Source: Tachypleus tridentatus (lineage: Eukaryota > Arthropoda > Merostomata > Xiphosura > Limulidae). From it: DNA of 64,000 bases. Every line of letters begins with the position of its first letter. Position 1 is the first letter of the stretch. Location: positions 16,857,027 to 16,921,026 of the forward strand of contig NC_134834.1 in the NCBI RefSeq assembly GCF_004210375.1, read 5' to 3'. Positions 11,501 through 19,000 of the stretch are shown in pieces. Position numbers and translations under genes: made by a program. The notes below the pieces were generated by a model. It had not been told where the DNA came from. It did not search any database and was given only the letters and a program-made list of their open reading frames with translations.

Positions 11501-14500
11501 AGTCTTTACAAAATGACCCTGTCTTGGCTGTGTTTTAGTAGACTAGTAGTTTGTTAAACACAAATACATTTCAATTTTTAAACATTATATGTGTATATAG
11601 ATTATTACTATTTATAAATAAATTATTACACTTATTTTCTTAAAATATAGGACAAGTAAATAAAGAAAATAATTCTCTCTTCTAGTTATGACCTCTGAAC
11701 TTGGTTGCTTCTGATATAGGCTGCTAGGTCTTTAAAAATTTGTCATGCGGAGGAAATGAACTATTTATTTAGGTTTTATATACAAAATAGAATAACCAAA
11801 ATAATTATGAATTACTATATCAATACCATAGAATTCCAATGTAATTTACAAATTTACTGGTTAAGCTGTGTTTAGGTCTTAAAAATATTGAAATTCTAGC
11901 ATACTAAAAACACAACCTACCTCCTTGAAATCTTTGTTCAAACGAATGTGGTAGCCTTTTAACAGAATAAAATGGTTGACCAAACCACTAAGGGATATTC
12001 TAAGCTGTTAATTGGTTATTCACGTGTCGTATATTGAAGTAAGTGTATATAAAGGACCATTTCCAAAAATTGAAAGAAGTGATTATGGCCACTGTATTTC
12101 ATTCAGTAAGTAACTTATACCTCAGCAGAATAAAACAAGTCTCTTATTTTATATATCAGTTTGAGTTCGTAATTTGTATGAAACTATAAGCTTAGTATTT
12201 TGACATCACAAACATCCAATTTGAACCAATGCTGCATTCAACATACCACGACTCGCAAAACTCAATATTTAGGTTGTTCTTTTAATATTTACTTTTAAAT
12301 CACGAGATTAATTGATATAATAAAGTTTGAATTATAATCTACAATGTGACATCAAACTTATTGATGCAAGTTCATAAAACAGTAGTTCAATAAAATTTTC
12401 AATGAAAGTCAACAGATGTGATGAAGTGGCCTGCGACCTGTAGCAACAAAGGTTAAGGTAATTATGAGACTTTTCAAGTAGTTTTAAACATTATACCATA
12501 CTCGTAATTTTTACTTAGATAAATTCGTGAATTAGACTCTTTTGTATAATTTAATAAAATACAAGACTTATTGGGTGTATCTATGTTAAATCCTTGTTAA
12601 ACCACGAACCACAGTGTGACTTACAATGCATACATTTCTTAGAAGCATCAAATATGTATATTGAAACTAAGTACTTTGACAGCTTGTACCTTGTTGTAGT
12701 TTCATATTTGTTATTATTGTATTTCATTACCTTTTTAAATTGTAACAGGATTGTTTTTGAAATCTGTGAAAGTTGTGCTCTTCAGATGTGTACTGGTCAG
12801 CCAGTTTTAACATGATCCACAAAGGTAGCTGATGTTACTTGTAGCAATAAGTGTTGAATCTGACACGAACCCAATATGCTTACATGTGTCAACAGTTTGT
12901 TTTGTTCTAGCAAATACCATAAAATTCCTGACAAATACAATTAGATCGTATGATTCTAACATGTACCAGCTACCATCTTATCTTTCTTATTCAATTTTTC
13001 CCCCTTATAGGTCTACGATGAGTTCATGAACTTACAATTCTAAGATCCAGAGTTCCCCTGCAGTGTACAAAGTGCAAATTTGCACAATAAAACAAACTGT
13101 ATTCCTATACCACAAAATATTTATTTTATCTTGCAAAACAGCATCGTTATTTTTTTTGCTATCTGGTACAACATTGATTCAGGGAAGAAAAAATGGAAGA
13201 AGTTAAATGGCAGTGACTATTTCCATCTTATATGGTAACTCACAGGGGTGTAGAATCTGGGGAGATGGGGGTATACATCCCCCCCCTCATTTTAGGTGGG
13301 GGGTATGGTGCCTGCAATCATCCCTCCCTACAGTTTGGTTTGTTGAATTGTTTTATTGCATCACAGGCCTACAAATTGTGTGTTTGTTCTTGTGATTCTC
13401 GTGTTCTTACCAATCAAATTGCATAATTAGGCCTAGATGTAGGCTTTTTTAGTAGCCGAAATGTACATCTTTAATATAGGCGTGCTTCTAAGCTTTTCGA
13501 TCTAAGCGATAGTTCGTAAGTATCAGTCAGTAGGCCTAAGTATACATGCAAGTATCGTGGTAACAAGATTACTCTGTGACTGCATGTTTACAGCTTTCAG
13601 GTTCACGTAATCAGAGATTACCAATTTGAAAATTGAACAGTCCACATAAGTGGTTGTAAAAATCATGCCCATATTGGGTGTAAAAAATCTACACCCCTGG
13701 TAACTCATATTCCTGGTAATTTTATTTATTTATTTCCAGGAAACTAAAGATAAAACTGAAGAACAAGTGAAAGAAAATTTAAAGCAAGCAAAAAGAGAGA
13801 TTTACAAACTGAAGAGAAATAGAAATAACCATCCTGATGTTTCAAGTTTCAGGTAAACTTTCTAACTTTTATAATAATATTGTTATAAAAAAAAGAATTT
13901 TGAGATACAAATCCATTTGAAAATAATTGTCTAAAAAATGAGATGGATGTATTTGCTGTACGTTCCATAAATGAAAATGTACAAACTTTTAGCTACAGCC
14001 TCAAAAGGGCAGTTTTCTACCATTTCATGGTAGTTGTAAAGGTATGATATATGGTGGTTTTAAGGTATCAGTTAGTTCACTGGAAAATTGGGTTGGATTG
14101 TTGGCATTGGCAAGTTTGAGGGACCTAATGAATGCTTAGACTTTGATTCTGAACCAGTTTTAATCAGGCAAGCTTGTGAATATATAGCTCTGAAGGTATA
14201 ACAGTATCTACCCCTCATTTGATGTTCTTAAAACCATCTTGTAGAGAGGGACCAGTTTTAATTTTGCCAAGGGGAAGCTTTATTGAAATATTATTTTCAT
14301 CATGTCTGAAGAATATCATGAGTGAAATGAAATGAAGTCAGTCAACTAATATAAAAACACCTTAATAATAATATAAATAATATGAAACACCTTTTAATGG
14401 TCAAATAATACTTGTATAGAAACACTGTATAATATATACAATCATTTTTACTTCTGAAATGAATGAATATTGTTTTTCTAACTTCCTGAAAAACATTTAT

Positions 14501-14770
14501 AATTTAAAGTTATTTGTGCTGAGTGGAGATGGTAGAGAAACTTAGAAGTGTAAACTTGTAACTGCTGCTGGAAGTCACAGAGTCACCCAAGTAAAACAGT
14601 AACCAGGTTTTTATTTCAAGTTAAGTGGAAGTAACTAATACATCTTACATTTTGAACTTAATTTTCTGAATTCAATTTACAGGGAGAAAATGGCATTCTT
14701 CACTCGGTCTAACGTCATTCCATTCACCCCTACAAACGAAGGCATAGAAAGCGTGATACACACAAAATAA
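2331..14770 (+). CDS. kibra: KIBRA/WWC protein, C-terminal ten exons (gene-level entry)
   Basis: This is the 3' half of a KIBRA (WWC family) gene. KIBRA proteins are cortical scaffolds with two WW domains, coiled coils, a C2 domain and an aPKC-binding tail; they activate the Hippo kinase cascade together with Merlin and Expanded. Ten exons join with consistent phases: 2331-2520, 5190-5305, 5552-5669, 7002-7162, 8282-8471, 9073-9154, 10031-10211, 10678-10735, 13740-13852 and 14683-14770. Diagnostic family motifs are TETECL-GSVQISLAD and KWYNVL (end of C2), DKETNTE, SQTFTP, YVCKLNRSYSDSS, TSLDLVLDLQAS with HEISRLKEMKQQLQ, and REKMAFFTR near the stop. The WW domains lie outside the window to the left. 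Two exons carry a one-base frameshift (near 5235 and 8447-8452), which I read as probable assembly error because everything around them is conserved. The tail ends VIHTK and lacks the acidic PDZ-ligand end of vertebrate KIBRA. Confidence 0.87.
2521..5189. other. kibra intron, no recognised feature
   Basis: 2.7 kb of AT-rich DNA on which I see no exon, SINE or tandem repeat. It starts with GTAAGT and ends with TTTCTACAG. Confidence 0.6.
5190..5305 (+). CDS. kibra: kibra exon: end of C2 domain, frameshifted
   Basis: Starts in phase 0 with GSVQISLADFDPASS and then hits TAA at 5235-5237. From about 5234 another frame continues as TKWYNVLTFHVLQLETQ up to the donor GTATTT at 5306. WWC proteins have QISLAD...WYNLL in one frame, so a single base seems to be missing between about 5226 and 5240 (the TT at 5234-5235 is a candidate). 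Both halves are clearly kibra. Either the assembly has a deletion here or this allele is broken. Confidence 0.8.
5552..5669 (+). CDS. kibra: kibra exon: linker after C2
   Basis: Acceptor TTTCTCAAG, donor GTAATT at 5670. Phase 0 in, phase 1 out. It encodes a polar linker starting VPSTREKEEIGLDE and rich in Ser, Thr and Asn. The position matches the poorly conserved region that follows the C2 domain in WWC proteins. Confidence 0.72.
5833..5938 (+). mobile_element. SINE-B (short tRNA-like SINE)
   Basis: Contains GTATGTCTCC, TCAGGGGTTCGATTCCCCT (a B-box-like promoter element) and GAGCAGATAGCC...GTGGCTTTGCT followed by an A-rich tail. The same layout recurs at 36137, 54060, 62455, 63560 and elsewhere, so it is an interspersed family and not a tRNA gene. 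Confidence 0.75.
6374..6647 (+). mobile_element. SINE-A (tRNA-derived), with target-site duplication
   Basis: A full-length 274-bp copy. The tRNA-like head GGCCTGGCATGGCCAAGCG holds an A-box-like motif, and GGTCGCGGGTTCGCGCC holds the B-box-like motif. The body has CCCACTATTCGTTGG and CTAGCTGCCTTCCCTCTAG, and the tail is CAAACAAACAAACAAA. It is flanked by an exact 11-bp duplication AGCATATTGTA at 6363-6373 and 6648-6658, which fixes both ends. The anticodon-loop-like CTCGTAA would fit a Thr(CGT)-type ancestor, but this is only a guess. It lies in a kibra intron. Confidence 0.92.
7002..7162 (+). CDS. kibra: kibra exon: acidic linker
   Basis: Acceptor TCTGTTTAAG, donor GTGAGG at 7163. Phase 1 in, phase 0 out. 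It encodes DSDVVKCGELANGQHDSLEG followed by an acidic stretch ending CGEHQ. Little sequence conservation is expected in this region of WWC proteins. The assignment rests on open frame, splice sites and phase. Confidence 0.65.
7239..7357 (+). mobile_element. Inverted-repeat MITE, 5' fragment
   Basis: Starts with GATGACGAGAAACCCACT and continues through GTATCTCAGGATGGCTGGTA to TTTCGACCTTCTTAGGTCAT and TTCAGGTTAACAAA. A second copy at 35191-35437 shares this interior and ends with the reverse complement of the first 18 bases. Together they show an element with terminal inverted repeats. This copy ends where a truncated SINE-A begins. Confidence 0.6.
7358..7592 (+). mobile_element. SINE-A, 5'-truncated
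   Basis: Begins inside the head at GTCTGAGGGTTGTGGGTTC and continues with the usual body (CACACTATTTGTTGG, GCTGCCTTCCTTCTAG) to CGAAATTTGACAC. It is diverged, so it is an old copy. Confidence 0.8.
7593..8281. other. kibra intron, remainder
   Basis: AT-rich, nothing recognised. It ends with the strong acceptor TTTTATTTCAG. Confidence 0.5.
8282..8471 (+). CDS. kibra: kibra exon: DKETNTE and SQTFTP motifs, one-base frameshift
   Basis: Phase 0 in, donor GTAAGT at 8472. It encodes CDKETNTECVFLPL and KRSQTFTPNVDFKK, matching the KETNTE and SKTFSPG motifs of KIBRA. The A6 run at 8447-8452 puts the end out of frame and would produce a TAA. With one A fewer, the frame runs on as HHYVCK and joins the next exon LNRSYSDSS, matching YVCRLNRSDSDSS of vertebrate KIBRA. 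The true exon is therefore probably 189 nt in phase 0. Confidence 0.82.
8472..9072. other. kibra intron, no recognised feature
   Basis: AT-rich. It starts GTAAGT and ends TTTTTCCTTTTAG. Confidence 0.55.
9073..9154 (+). CDS. kibra: kibra exon: LNRSYSDSS
   Basis: Phase 0 in, donor GTGAGT at 9155, phase 1 out. It encodes LNRSYSDSSVPLYRKRVM and a short basic end FQQQPVKKK. The RSxSDSS motif is conserved in KIBRA/WWC proteins. Confidence 0.8.
9155..10030. other. kibra intron
   Basis: AT-rich, with a TA-rich patch around 9712-9740. The acceptor used is uncertain. TTTAAACAG at about 9990 would give a stop in phase 1, while TTATAG at 10025-10030 keeps the frame. Confidence 0.5.
10031..10211 (+). 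CDS. kibra: kibra exon: conserved TSLDL coiled coil (aPKC-binding region)
   Basis: Chosen start after TTATAG so that the incoming phase 1 reads VRAKHHYSSSTELKTINLQ and then TSLDLVLDLQASHRRLNFL and HEISRLKEMKQQLQDAK. This matches the RTSLDLELDLQATR...EISVLKELKEQLEQAK segment of human KIBRA, the block near the aPKC-binding region. The donor GTAAGA at 10212 leaves phase 2; reading on would hit TAG at 10210-10212. The open frame extends upstream to 9973, so an earlier acceptor is possible. Confidence 0.85.
10678..10735 (+). CDS. kibra: kibra small exon
   Basis: 58 nt, phase 2 in and 0 out, with donor GTAAGT at 10736. The acceptor AG at 10676-10677 is preferred because AG at 10672-10673 would create TAG. 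It encodes CTVPSTLEAKKQIKCPRIK. The size and lysine content suit the linker between the TSLDL coil and the last coil, but it is not a strongly conserved stretch. Confidence 0.6.
10736..13234. other. kibra intron, mostly featureless
   Basis: 2.5 kb of AT-rich intron. I see no exon, SINE or array here. The only notable block is a promoter-like cluster at 12012-12111, listed separately. Confidence 0.55.
12012..12111 (+). promoter_or_regulatory. Possible internal promoter with a small first exon
   Basis: Within 100 bp there are an inverted CCAAT (ATTGG at 12011), an E-box CACGTG at 12021-12026, a TATA-like TATATAAAGG at about 12046, and ATG at 12085 starting MATVFHS that ends exactly at GTAAGT (12106). 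The donor phase is 0 and the next kibra exon at 13740 also starts in phase 0. This could be an alternative start for a short C-terminal isoform. Each motif is common in AT-rich DNA, so it may be chance. Confidence 0.22.
13243..13699 (+). mobile_element. hAT-type MITE, copy 1, with 8-bp target duplication
   Basis: 457 bp bounded by CAGGGGTGTAGA and its inverse TCTACACCCCTG, flanked by the perfect 8-bp duplication GTAACTCA (13235-13242 and 13700-13707). Terminal CAGGGGTG and 8-bp duplications are the hAT superfamily signature. There is no transposase, so it is non-autonomous. A second copy lies at 37739-38189. It ends only 40 bp upstream of the kibra exon at 13740. Confidence 0.92.
13740..13852 (+). 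CDS. kibra: kibra penultimate exon: basic coiled coil
   Basis: Acceptor TTTATTTCCAG, donor GTAAAC at 13853. Phase 0 in, 2 out. It encodes ETKDKTEEQVKENLKQAKRE, IYKLKRNRNNH and PDVSSFR. The last stretch matches PEVQSFREKMAFFTR of vertebrate KIBRA across the next junction. Confidence 0.85.
13853..14682. other. kibra last intron
   Basis: AT-rich, nothing recognised. It ends with the acceptor TTCAATTTACAG. Confidence 0.5.
14683..14770 (+). CDS. kibra: kibra last exon with stop codon
   Basis: Encodes REKMAFFTRSNVIPFTPTNE and a short tail ending IHTK, then TAA at 14768-14770. REKMAFFTR is the hallmark C-terminal block of KIBRA. Vertebrate KIBRA ends in an acidic PDZ-ligand sequence; this protein does not. 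Confidence 0.87.
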
Positions 14771-14830
14771 TTATCTGTGTCCTAATACCACATTACTGTC
14801 CTGCTGAAGCAATCATTCAAAGAAGCAAGA

Positions 14831-15216
14831 GTGACAACGTAAGGACACGGCAGTACGTGGTGGATCCAGATTACAGGTGTTGTGGTGTGACAACGTAAGC
14901 ACACGCAGGTACGTAGTGGACCCAGATTACAGTCGTGTGTGGTGTGACAACATAAGGACACGGCAGTACGTGGTGGATCCAGATTACAGTGTTGTGGTGT
15001 GACAACGTAAGCACACGTAGGTACGTGGTGGACCCAGATTACAGAGTTGTGGTGTGACAACGTAAGCACACGCAGGCACGTGGACCCAGATTACAGTGTT
15101 GTGGTGTGACAACATAAGGACACGGCAGTACGTGGTGGACCCAGATTATGGTGTTGTGGTGTGACAACATAAGCACACGCCGGTATGTGGTGGACCCAGA
15201 TTATGGTGTTGTGGTG
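14831..15216. repeat. 55-bp minisatellite in the presumed kibra 3' UTR
   Basis: Seven copies of a 52-57 bp unit with core GTGACAACGTAAGCACACG and GTGGACCCAGATTACAG. It starts 60 bp after the kibra stop, so it is probably transcribed in the 3' UTR. No clear AATAAA is seen between the stop and the gap. Confidence 0.88.
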
Positions 15217-15397
15217 TGAGTGAAGTTTTCTTTTATGGAAGCAAGACTTTTAATTTTCGACTGCATAAATATCTTGACATTGGAAGCTGGATTCCTTTGT
15301 AAAGTTGGAAGTGTGAATTGTGATTTCTTACTATTATTTCCAGTAAAGTCCTTGTACATACTTTTGAGAAATTGCTCATAGGTTGTGATAGTTGAAC

Positions 15398-15897
15398 NNN
15401 NNNNNNNNNNNNNNNNNNNNNNNNNNNNNNNNNNNNNNNNNNNNNNNNNNNNNNNNNNNNNNNNNNNNNNNNNNNNNNNNNNNNNNNNNNNNNNNNNNNN
15501 NNNNNNNNNNNNNNNNNNNNNNNNNNNNNNNNNNNNNNNNNNNNNNNNNNNNNNNNNNNNNNNNNNNNNNNNNNNNNNNNNNNNNNNNNNNNNNNNNNNN
15601 NNNNNNNNNNNNNNNNNNNNNNNNNNNNNNNNNNNNNNNNNNNNNNNNNNNNNNNNNNNNNNNNNNNNNNNNNNNNNNNNNNNNNNNNNNNNNNNNNNNN
15701 NNNNNNNNNNNNNNNNNNNNNNNNNNNNNNNNNNNNNNNNNNNNNNNNNNNNNNNNNNNNNNNNNNNNNNNNNNNNNNNNNNNNNNNNNNNNNNNNNNNN
15801 NNNNNNNNNNNNNNNNNNNNNNNNNNNNNNNNNNNNNNNNNNNNNNNNNNNNNNNNNNNNNNNNNNNNNNNNNNNNNNNNNNNNNNNNNNNNNNNNN
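15398..15897. other. Assembly gap, exactly 500 N
   Basis: A run of exactly 500 N, which usually marks a gap of unknown length. It separates the 3' end of kibra from the most C-terminal visible exon of the minus-strand gene. Missing exons of the latter may lie here. Confidence 0.98.
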
Positions 15898-15912
15898 CTA
15901 AAGTCTACTTAC

Positions 15913-16043
15913 CCATCTACACCGTATTGATAAACTTCCATCATTTCGCAACCATCTCGAAATGTGAATCTGATGGAAGACTGGAGGAGAAGACGTAATC
16001 TCTCTCGAACTGTTCGATCTCTTCCTGCAACTCAAACAATGTC
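15913..16043 (-). CDS. TBC1D2-like exon: end of coiled coil, frameshifted
   Basis: Acceptor TTTTTCTCCTTAG before 16043 and a perfect donor GTAAGT ending the exon at 15913. Phase 2 from the upstream exon gives LFELQEEIEQFERDYVFSSS, then SDSHFEMVAK and a TGA. Another frame continues as MMEVYQYGVDG to the donor. One extra A in the run at 15944-15946 (plus strand TTT) would join the two, and the result resembles the SKYDEYGF segment just before the TBC domain in TBC1D2. I take it as a one-base assembly deletion. It lies 16 bp from the gap. Confidence 0.62.
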
Positions 16044-19000
16044 CTAAGGAGAAAAATATAAATATTCGATTATTTGATAGTTTACGTGTTACATACCATC
16101 TAGCAACGATTCACCTGTTACATACCATCCTAGCAACGATTCACCTGTTACATACCATCCCTAGCAACGATTCACCTGTTACATACCATCCCTGGTAACG
16201 ATTCACCTGTTACATACCATCCTAGCAACGATTCACTTGTTACATACCATCCTAGTAACGATTCACCTGTTACATACCATCATAACAACGATTCACCTGT
16301 TACATACCATCCTAGCAACGATTCACCTGTTACATACCATCTAGTAACGATTCACCTGTTACATACCATCCTAGAAACGATTCACCTGTTACATAACATC
16401 TGAGGACGATTCACTGTTGTATACCATCTAACAAGCAGTTCTTATGTGTTGTACATCCTGGTGACGTTCACCTGTTACGCTACCATCCCACAACAACGAT
16501 TCACCTGTTATATAACATCCTGGGACGATTCACCTGTTATATACCATCTAACAGCGATTCACCTGTTGCATACCGTCTGGTAACGATTCACCTGTTACGT
16601 TTCATCCTGGCAATTCACCTGTTGCATGCATCCATGGTAGATTCACCTGTTGTACCATCCCTGTAACGATTCACTTGTTTGCATGCCATCCACCAACGAT
16701 TCATCTGTTTTACATGCCATCCTGGTAACGATTCACTTGTTGCATACCATCCTAACAACGATTCACTTACCGCACGTACCATCTAGCGATTCACGCATGT
16801 TTTTGTACCATTCACAGCAGCTGATTCACCTGTTACGCAAGCATCCTGGGAACTGATTCACCTGTTATATACCATCCTAACAGCGATTCACCTGTTGCAT
16901 ACCATCCTGGAAGAGTTCACCTGTTGCATGCCATCCCAACAACGATTCACCTGTTGTATACCATCCTAACAACGATTCACCTGTTACATACCATCCTGGT
17001 AACGATTCACCTGTTGCATACCATCCCAGCAACGATTCACCTGTTACATACCATCCTGATGACGATTCCTGTTACGCCTGCCATCTAACAGCGATTCACC
17101 TGTTGCATGCCATCTAACAGCGATTGCACCTGTTACATACCATCCTGGTAACAGATTCACCTGTGCACGCTACCATCCTAAACGCGATTCACCTGTTACA
17201 TACCATCCTAACAACGATTCACCTGTTGCAGCCTACCATTCTAGCAACGATTCACCTGTTACGCATACCATCCTAGTAAACGATTCACCTGTTACATACC
17301 ATCCTAACAACGATTCACCTGTTATATACCATCCCTAGCAACGGTTCACCTGTTACATACCATCCTGGTAACGATTCACCTGTTACATACCATCCTACAA
17401 CAACGATTCACCTGTTACATACCATCCACAACAACGATTCACCTGGTACATACCATCACCAGCAGCGATTCACCTGTTGCATACCATCCTGGTAACGATT
17501 CACCTGTTGCATACGCATCCACAACAACCATCCCTGGCACAACCCACGATTCACCTGTTGCATACCATCCTGGTAACGATTCACCTGTTAAGCATACCAT
17601 CTAACAACGATTCACTTGTTACATACCATCCTAACAACGATTCATGCCTGTTACATGACCATCCTGGCAACGATTCACCTGTTACATACCTTAATTCTAA
17701 CAACGATTCACCTGTTACATACCATCCTAGTAACGATTCACCTGTTACGCCATAACATCACGAAGCAGTTCGCCTGTTGTATGCCATCTAACAACGATTC
17801 ACCTGTTACATACCATCCTCACTGTTGCATAACGATTCGATTCACTGTTACATACCATCCTAGCTAACGATTCACCTGTTAAGCATACCATCCAGGAACG
17901 ATTCACCTGTTACGCCCATCACAACGGTTCACCTGTTGCATACCGTCCTAACAACGATTCACCTGTTGTAACATCTGGAACGATTCTGTTATATACCATC
18001 TCTACAACAACGATTCACCTGTTAGTATACCATCCTAACAACGATTCACCTGTTACATACCATCCTAGTAAACGATTCACCTGTTATTACATACCATCCT
18101 GGTAACGATTCACCTGTTACATACCATCCTAGTAACGATTCACCTGTTAGCATACCATCCTAACAACGATTCACCTGTTACATACCATCCTTGATTGATA
18201 CCGCCATTCCTAACAACGATTCACTTGTTACATACCATCCTAACAACGATTCACACCTGTTGGCATACCATCCAACAACGATTCACAATTTGTTACATAC
18301 GCCATCTCTAGCAAACGATTCACCTGTTACATACCATTCTAAGCAACGATTCACCTGTTTGCCATAACATCCTGGAACGATTCACCTGTTATATACCATC
18401 CACAACAACGATTCACCTGTTACATACCATCCTAGTAACGATTCACCTGTTACATACCATCCTAACAACGATTCACCTGTTATATACCATCCTAACAACG
18501 ATTCACCTGTTACATACCATCATCACTAACAAACGATTCACCTGTTACATACCATCCTAGTAACGATTCACCTGTTACATACTCATCATCCTAACAACGA
18601 TTCACTTGTTCACTTGTTACCATCCTAGTAACGATTCACCTGTTACATACCATCCTAGTAACGATTCACCTGTTACATACCATCCTAACAACGATTCACA
18701 TGTTATATACCATCCTAACAACGATTCATCTGTTACATACCATCCTAGTAACGATTCACCTGTTACATACCATCCTAGCAACGATTCACCTGTTACATAC
18801 CATCCTAGTAACGATTCACCTGTTACATACCATCCTAACAACGATTCACTTGTTACATACCATCCTAACAACGATTCACCTGTTACATACCATCCTAACA
18901 ACGATTCACTTGTTACATACCATTCTAACAACGATTCACTTGTTACATACCATCCTAGTAACGATTCACCTGTTACATACCATCCTAAACACGATTCACC

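Noticed and set aside
2331-14770. Processed or duplicated kibra pseudogene
   Set aside because: Introns and splice sites are intact and the domains are conserved. The two frameshifts look like single-base errors, so a real gene is more likely.
15385-15930. Open frames across the N run
   Set aside because: They consist almost wholly of unknown residues from the gap.
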